From the NCBI GenBank assembly GCA_963750495.1, contig CAVVQV010000004.1, forward strand, positions 1,265,719 through 1,329,718: a DNA stretch of 64,000 nt, read 5' to 3'. The translations under genes and the position numbers were made by a program. This document shows, piece after piece, positions 59,618 through 64,000 of this stretch (position 1 is its first letter; the number at the start of each line of letters is the position of its first letter). Below the pieces are notes generated by a model. The model made no database searches and had not been told where the DNA came from. It saw only the letters and a list, made by a program, of their open reading frames with translations. Source of the DNA: JANLYC01 sp963750495 (GTDB lineage Bacteria > Actinomycetota > Actinomycetes > Propionibacteriales > Nocardioidaceae).

Positions 59618-60265
59618 CTACTTGGACTCGTCGTCGCTGGACTCGTCCGTGGCCTCGTCAGTCGCTTCATCGGCAGCCGGCTCGACAGTCTCGCCCTCGG
59701 GCTCCTGGTCGGCAACGGCGTCCTGCGCCTCGACCTGAGCCTCGTCAGCGGCGTCGACCTGATCAGCGTCTGTGGCTTCGGCGTCCGTGGGCTCGGCGGT
59801 CTCGTCTGCCACCGTCGCGTCGCTGGCGGCCTCCTCGACCTCCGGCTCGGCCGGGGCTGCGGACTTCTTCGGCTCGTCCTTCTTGGTCGAACGCACCTTG
59901 GCGGTGAACTCGGCCTCGACGAGCTCGATCACTGCCATGGGGGCGTTGTCGCCCTTGCGGGGGCCGAGCTTGGTGATGCGGGTGTAGCCGCCGGGGCGCT
60001 CCTCGTAGCGAGGACCGATCTCGGTGAACAGCGTGTGGACCACGCCCTTGTCGCGGATGAGCGACATCACCTGACGACGGTTGTGCAGGTCACCCCGCTT
60101 CGCCTTGGTGATCAGCTTCTCGGCGTACGGCCGCAGCACCCGGGCCTTGGCCTCGGTGGTGGTGATGGCACCGTGCTCGAACAGGCTGGTGGCCAGGTTG
60201 GCCAGGATCGCCTTCTGATGCGACGGGCTGCCTCCCAGACGGGGGCCCTTCTTGGGCTTGGGCAT
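59618..60265 (-). CDS. rplQ: 50S ribosomal protein L17 with acidic C-terminal tail
   Basis: A 215-residue L17. The conserved domain (about 1-128) begins MPKPKKGPRLGGSPSHQKAI and includes TRITKLGPRKGDNAPMAVIEL. After residue 130 a tail of about 85 residues is Ala/Glu/Asp-rich (EPEVEEAASDATVADETAEP and so on to SSDDESK). Tails of this type occur in actinobacteria, but this is long. The ATG at 60265 follows GGAGGAGACACC. It is the last gene of the leftward ribosomal cluster. Confidence 0.97.
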   Translation of the reverse strand: MPKPKKGPRLGGSPSHQKAILANLATSLFEHGAITTTEAKARVLRPYAEKLITKAKRGDLHNRRQVMSLIRDKGVVHTLFTEIGPRYEERPGGYTRITKLGPRKGDNAPMAVIELVEAEFTAKVRSTKKDEPKKSAAPAEPEVEEAASDATVADETAEPTDAEATDADQVDAADEAQVEAQDAVADQEPEGETVEPAADEATDEATDESSDDESK

Positions 60266-60459
60266 GGTGTCTCCTCCTCCAGGCCGTATCAGGTACCTGG
60301 TCTCGCGGTAAGCCTGCCGGGTGGCGGGCTCCGGTCACGAGCCAGCTCAGTGGCCGACTCGTCGGGTGACTTGCTCGCAACCCCGGGACTCCGTCCCGAG
60401 GAGGTTCGCCACCTGAGTCGAGGTGAGCCGGAGCGAGCCCCGTCTCACCTCACCCCAGG

Positions 60460-61476
60460 TCAGTACTGCTCGTCCTCCACGAAGGAGGCGTCGTCATCGT
60501 CGTCGTAGGAGTCGATGACCGAGCTCGGGTCGAATCCGGGAGCGCTGTCCTTGAGGGAGAGTCCCATCTCGGCGAGCTTGGCCTTGACCTCGTCGATCGA
60601 CTTCGACCCGAAGTTACGGATGTCGAGCAGGTCCTGCTCGCTGCGCGAGAGAAGCTCACCCACGGTGTGGATGCCCTCGCGCTTGAGGCAGTTGTAGGAG
60701 CGCACGGTCAGCGACAGGTCCTCGACCGGCAGAGCCAGGTCGGCAGCAAGCTGCTCGTCCACCGGCGACGGGCCGATGTCGATGCCCTCGGCCTCGACGT
60801 TGAGCTCGCGGGCGAGCCCGAACAGCTCGACGAGCGTCTTACCGGCCGAAGCAAGGGCGTCGCGCGGCTTCATCGACGGCTTCGTCTCGACGTCGATGAT
60901 GAGCCGGTCGAAGTCGGTGCGCTGCTCGACACGAGTCGCCTCGACCTTGTAGGTGACCTTGAGGACCGGCGAGTAGATCGAGTCGACCGGCATCCGGCCG
61001 ATCTCGGTGTCGCCGGCCTTGTTCTGGACGGCCGAGACGTAGCCACGGCCGCGCTCGACGACGAGCTCCATGTCGAGCTTGCCCTTGTCGTTCAGGTTCG
61101 CGAGGACCAGCTCCGGGTTGTGCACCTCGACACCGGCCGGAGGGGCGATGTCGGCAGCGGTGACCTCACCGGGGCCCTGCTTGCGCAGGTACATGGTGAC
61201 GGGCTCGTCGTGCTCGGAGGAGACGACCAGCTGCTTGAGGTTCAAGATGACCTCGGTAACGTCCTCGCGGACGCCGGCGATCGTCGAGAACTCGTGGAGC
61301 ACACCGTCGACGCGGATCGACGTGACGGCCGCACCCGGGATGGAGGACAGCAGGGTACGACGCAGGGAGTTGCCGAGGGTGTAGCCGAAACCTGGCTCGA
61401 GGGGCTCGATCGAGAACCGCGAACGGTGGTCGTCGACGACCTCTTCTGACAACGATGGACGCTGGGCGATGAGCAC
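60460..61476 (-). CDS. rpoA: RNA polymerase alpha subunit
   Basis: A 338-residue alpha subunit. The assembly domain begins LSEEVVDDHRSRFSIEPLEPGFGYTLGNSLRRTLLSSIPG. The C-terminal domain after about residue 250 binds UP elements and activators (NCLKREGIHTVGELLSRSEQDLLDIRNFGSKSIDEV). Starts at GTG 61476 after GGAAGGAAG. Confidence 0.98.
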   Translation of the reverse strand: MLIAQRPSLSEEVVDDHRSRFSIEPLEPGFGYTLGNSLRRTLLSSIPGAAVTSIRVDGVLHEFSTIAGVREDVTEVILNLKQLVVSSEHDEPVTMYLRKQGPGEVTAADIAPPAGVEVHNPELVLANLNDKGKLDMELVVERGRGYVSAVQNKAGDTEIGRMPVDSIYSPVLKVTYKVEATRVEQRTDFDRLIIDVETKPSMKPRDALASAGKTLVELFGLARELNVEAEGIDIGPSPVDEQLAADLALPVEDLSLTVRSYNCLKREGIHTVGELLSRSEQDLLDIRNFGSKSIDEVKAKLAEMGLSLKDSAPGFDPSSVIDSYDDDDDASFVEDEQY

Positions 61477-61626
61477 GTTAGTTCTTCCTTCCTACGTCAC
61501 CCACTATTTGATGACGCAGATCTCTGGATGTGTTTCGCACGGATGGAGCTATCTCTAACCTCAGCCATGACGGGGGTCTGGGGCCGGCCCCAGTGAACTG
61601 CGCTGGGACGGCGTCTCCGCGACGGG

Positions 61627-62235
61627 CTACTTCTTGGAGTAGTACTCGACGATGAGCTGCTCTTGCACCGGTACGTCGATCTGCTGACGGACGGGAAGCT
61701 GGTGCACGAGGACGCGCATCTTGCTGGTGATGACTTCGAGCCACGCAGGAACCAGTCGCTCGCCGTGGGTCTCGCGGGCGATGATGAACGGCGTCATCTC
61801 CTGCGACTTCGCCCGGACGTCGATGACGTCGTGGGCAGCCACCTGGTACGACGGGATGTTGACCTTGCGTCCGTTGACCTGGAAGTGGCCGTGGTTGACC
61901 AGCTGGCGGGCGTGCCGACGCGTGCGGGCGAAGCCGGCACGGTAGACGACGTTGTCGAGGCGGGCCTCGAGCATCTGCAGCAGGTTGTCACCGGTCTTGC
62001 CGGGACGACGGCTGGCTTCCTTGTAGTAGTTGGCGAACTGCTTCTCCAACACGCCATAGGTGTAGCGAGCCTTCTGCTTCTCCATGAGCTGGTTGCGGTA
62101 CTCCGACTCCTTGACCCGGCCGCGACCGTGCTGGCCGGGCGGGTAGGGACGGCGCTCGTATGCCGCGTCTCCACCGATGAGGTCAACCCCCAGGCGGCGG
62201 GACTTCTTCGTCATGGGTCCGGTGTAACGGGCCAT
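61627..62235 (-). CDS. rpsD: 30S ribosomal protein S4
   Basis: A 202-residue S4 that nucleates 30S assembly. It has MARYTGPMTKKSRRLG, the loop YPPGQHGRGRVKESEY, and the S4 RNA-binding domain RLDNVVYRAGFARTRRHARQLVNHGHFQVNGRKVNIPSYQV. No zinc Cys pairs are present at the N-terminus (a C- form). Confidence 0.98.
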   Translation of the reverse strand: MARYTGPMTKKSRRLGVDLIGGDAAYERRPYPPGQHGRGRVKESEYRNQLMEKQKARYTYGVLEKQFANYYKEASRRPGKTGDNLLQMLEARLDNVVYRAGFARTRRHARQLVNHGHFQVNGRKVNIPSYQVAAHDVIDVRAKSQEMTPFIIARETHGERLVPAWLEVITSKMRVLVHQLPVRQQIDVPVQEQLIVEYYSKK

Positions 62236-62267
62236 GGTGGATCAGTCTCCTTCTGTTGCTCGGGGGG

Positions 62268-62672
62268 TCAGACGCGGGGCCGCTTGGGAGGGCGGCATCC
62301 GTTGTGGGGGCTTGGCGTGACGTCCTGGATGGTGCCGACCTCGAGGCCGACGGCACCCAGCGACCGGATCGCCGTCTCGCGACCCGAACCCGGGCCCTTG
62401 ACGAAGACGTCGATCTTCTTCATGCCGTGCTCCATCGCCCGACGCCCGGCGGCCTCAGCGGCCATCTGAGCGGCGAAGGGGGTGGACTTGCGGGAGCCCT
62501 TGAAGCCGACCGTGCCGGCAGAGGCCCACGAGATCACCGCGCCGTGAGGATCGGTGATCGTGATGATCGTGTTGTTGAACGTGCTCTTGATGTGGGCATG
62601 GCCCGCAGCAATGTTCTTCTTCTCCTTGCGGCGCACCTTCTTGGCGCCGGCCTGACGGCCCTTGGGAGGCAT
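62268..62672 (-). CDS. rpsK: 30S ribosomal protein S11
   Basis: A 134-residue S11 of the mRNA exit platform, with HIKSTFNNTIITITDPHGAVISWASAGTVGFKGSRKSTPFAAQ and the tail PSPHNGCRPPKRPRV. AGGAG lies about nine bases before the ATG. Between rpsM and rpsD as usual. Confidence 0.98.
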   Translation of the reverse strand: MPPKGRQAGAKKVRRKEKKNIAAGHAHIKSTFNNTIITITDPHGAVISWASAGTVGFKGSRKSTPFAAQMAAEAAGRRAMEHGMKKIDVFVKGPGSGRETAIRSLGAVGLEVGTIQDVTPSPHNGCRPPKRPRV

Positions 62673-62749
62673 GTCTCACAAACTCCTGGTGTCGAGGTGA
62701 CTGGTCGGTCGGGGACGGAAGGCACCGCGCGGCTCAGCCGAGCGCGGGG

Positions 62750-63127
62750 TCACTTTCCTGCCTTCTTCTTGCCGGCAACGGTGCGCTTGGGACCCTTGCG
62801 GGTCCGAGCGTTGGTCTTGGTGCGCTGACCACGGACGGGCAGACCCTGACGGTGTCTGCGGCCCTGGTAGCTCCCGATCTCGACCTTGCGGCGAATGTCG
62901 GCGGTCACCTCACGGCGGAGGTCACCCTCGACCTGGAAGTTCGCTTCGATGTAGTCACGGAGCTTGACCAGCTCCTCGTCGCCGAGCTGGTGGACGCGCA
63001 TGTCCGGGCTGACCCCGGTGGCGTCGAGCAGCTCGTGTGCACGAGTCTTGCCGATTCCGAAAATGTAGGTAAGTGCGATCTCGACGCGCTTGTCACGCGG
63101 GAGGTCGACACCGACGAGGCGTGCCAT
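62750..63127 (-). CDS. rpsM: 30S ribosomal protein S13
   Basis: A 125-residue S13 that contacts the A- and P-site tRNAs and the L5 bridge. It has MARLVGVDLPRDKRVEIALTYIFGIGKTRA and RHRQGLPVRGQRTKTNARTRKGPKRTVAGKKK. A 246-bp gap separates it from rpmJ, larger than the other gaps in this cluster, and may carry an internal promoter. Confidence 0.98.
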   Translation of the reverse strand: MARLVGVDLPRDKRVEIALTYIFGIGKTRAHELLDATGVSPDMRVHQLGDEELVKLRDYIEANFQVEGDLRREVTADIRRKVEIGSYQGRRHRQGLPVRGQRTKTNARTRKGPKRTVAGKKKAGK

Positions 63128-63373
63128 CAGGCGGTGTACCTTTCAGTCAGTCGAAGGTGTCCGGCGTGCCGCGTCCCTGCCCGCCTCTCCTTCGGCTCAC
63201 GCCGACGAAATGGCAGGGCCCCGGCCTTCGGTCCGGGGGCAACACCGTCGTACGTCACGATCATGCTGATCTGTGAAGTGCGCCGGCGAGCGGTCACGCT
63301 GTAGTGGTGCTGTTGAGTTGTCGTTGTTCCCACGACGGCTGTCCGGCAGGCCGGACTGCACGCGGTGCTGCGA

Positions 63374-63487
63374 TCAGCCCTGGCGCTGCTTGTGACGCGG
63401 GTTCTCGCAGATCACCATGACTCGGCCGTTCCGCCGGATCACTTTGCACTTGTCGCAGATCTTCTTGACGCTCGGGTTAACCTTCAT
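63374..63487 (-). CDS. rpmJ: 50S ribosomal protein L36
   Basis: A 37-residue L36 with the four zinc ligands in ICDKCKVIRRNGRVMVICENPRHKQRQG (Cys11, Cys14, Cys27, His32). This is the zinc-binding (C+) form, in contrast to the paralogue used under zinc limitation. Confidence 0.97.
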   Translation of the reverse strand: MKVNPSVKKICDKCKVIRRNGRVMVICENPRHKQRQG

Positions 63488-63585
63488 CGAGCTCTCCATG
63501 AGGGCACGACACCGACTGCTCCGTTGGAGCCTCGGCAGGTCGCACGTAGTGGACGGCTGGGAGTCTTGCGGGTGTGGCTGGACTG

Positions 63586-63807
63586 CTACTTGTACCGGTA
63601 GACGATCCGACCTCGGGTGAGGTCGTACGGAGAAAGCTCCACGACAACGCGGTCCTCGGGGAGGATCCGGATGTAGTGCTGGCGCATCTTGCCGCTGATG
63701 TGGGCGAGAACCTTGTGCCCGTTGTTGAGCTCGACCCTGAACATGGCGTTCGGTAGAGCTTCGACGACGGTCCCCTCGATCTCGATGACCCCTTCCTTCT
63801 TCGGCAT
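63586..63807 (-). CDS. infA: Translation initiation factor IF-1
   Basis: A 73-residue OB-fold factor that occupies the ribosomal A site during initiation. It begins MPKKEGVIEIEGTVVEALPNAMFRVELNNG and ends LTRGRIVYRYK. GGAGG lies just before the ATG at 63807. It heads the leftward infA-rpmJ-rpsM-rpsK-rpsD-rpoA-rplQ series. Confidence 0.98.
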   Translation of the reverse strand: MPKKEGVIEIEGTVVEALPNAMFRVELNNGHKVLAHISGKMRQHYIRILPEDRVVVELSPYDLTRGRIVYRYK

Positions 63808-63846
63808 ATCCTCCGCAATCCGTAGCAGTGTGTGGTGCACTCGGGT

Positions 63847-63870
63847 GTTGCACGTGGTGTTGCACGTGGT
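63847..63870. repeat. 12-bp tandem repeat upstream of infA
   Basis: gttgcacgtggt occurs twice in tandem, 40 bp before the infA start. It may be part of the infA leader or an operator; nothing else is seen in 63808-64000. Confidence 0.6.
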
Positions 63871-64000
63871 ATCTGTGATGATGGTGGTGCTGGTGGCCCC
63901 GCCCGTTCGCCGGTGCCCTTCCCCAACTGGGGCAGCCGCAGGGCGCACAGCAACGGACCCACGTCTGGGCCGACCCCCAAGTCTACGTCAGACCGGCCAG

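Overview
The window reads as chromosomal DNA of a high-G+C actinobacterium, most likely from the Nocardioidaceae (Nocardioides-like). The grounds are third-position G/C coding, GTG/TTG starts, a His-tailed GroEL in a groES-groEL operon under CIRCE control, a SigD-type sigma factor, an ECF42-type sigma factor beside a DGPF protein, REP13E12/DUF222 proteins, and a gene order (guaA, choD, guaB3, guaB2, sigD, groEL, groES, tsaD-rimI-tsaB-tsaE, alr, coaA, glmM-rpsI-rplM, truA, rplQ-rpoA-rpsD-rpsK-rpsM-rpmJ-infA) that, from memory, resembles the core chromosome of Mycobacterium tuberculosis. The family assignment is inference.

Layout. 1-8.4 kb: the N-terminal part of guaA, a coupled cholesterol-oxidase-like GMC flavoenzyme and aldehyde dehydrogenase, a 44-residue basic protein, a secreted M4 metallopeptidase and kynureninase. 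8.4-13.9 kb: a 50-bp perfect palindrome, a long leader-like region, a secreted PKD-like protein, a DGPF/ECF42 pair whose sigma factor apparently starts at CTG, a flavodoxin-fold protein and a nitrilase-family amidase. 13.9-19.7 kb: guaB3, guaB, sigD and groES-groEL behind two CIRCE-type operators. 19.8-30.1 kb: a methyltransferase, an ECF sigma/membrane partner pair, and the tsaD-rimI-tsaB-(GNAT-tsaE)-hydrolase-alr gene train, then nnr. 30.1-41 kb: an M20 peptidase relic, a metallo-beta-lactamase-fold protein, acpS, coaA, two tandem double-GNAT proteins, a two-component system with a small secreted protein, a DUF389 membrane protein, and glmM-rpsI-rplM. 41-44.8 kb: citrate synthase, a GH43-like glycosidase and a HAD hydrolase. 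44.8-49 kb is accessory: an SOS-boxed DUF222/13E12 gene, IS256 and IS481 relics between short direct repeats, and a frameshifted nucleotidyltransferase. 49-57.5 kb: an ABC-F protein, an FAD disulfide-type oxidoreductase, a large membrane protein, a UbiA-type prenyltransferase, an rRNA-methyltransferase-like protein, truA and a cysteine-rich regulator. 57.5-64 kb: a GTP cyclohydrolase/ferredoxin-reductase pair divergent from that regulator, then the rplQ-to-infA ribosomal cluster.

The most unusual structural signal is a family of 42-bp intergenic palindromes (five copies at 8.4, 28.6 (two back to back), 31.0 and 32.6 kb). One copy differs from the others by paired changes that keep the stem intact. 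No tRNA, rRNA or CRISPR array was seen.
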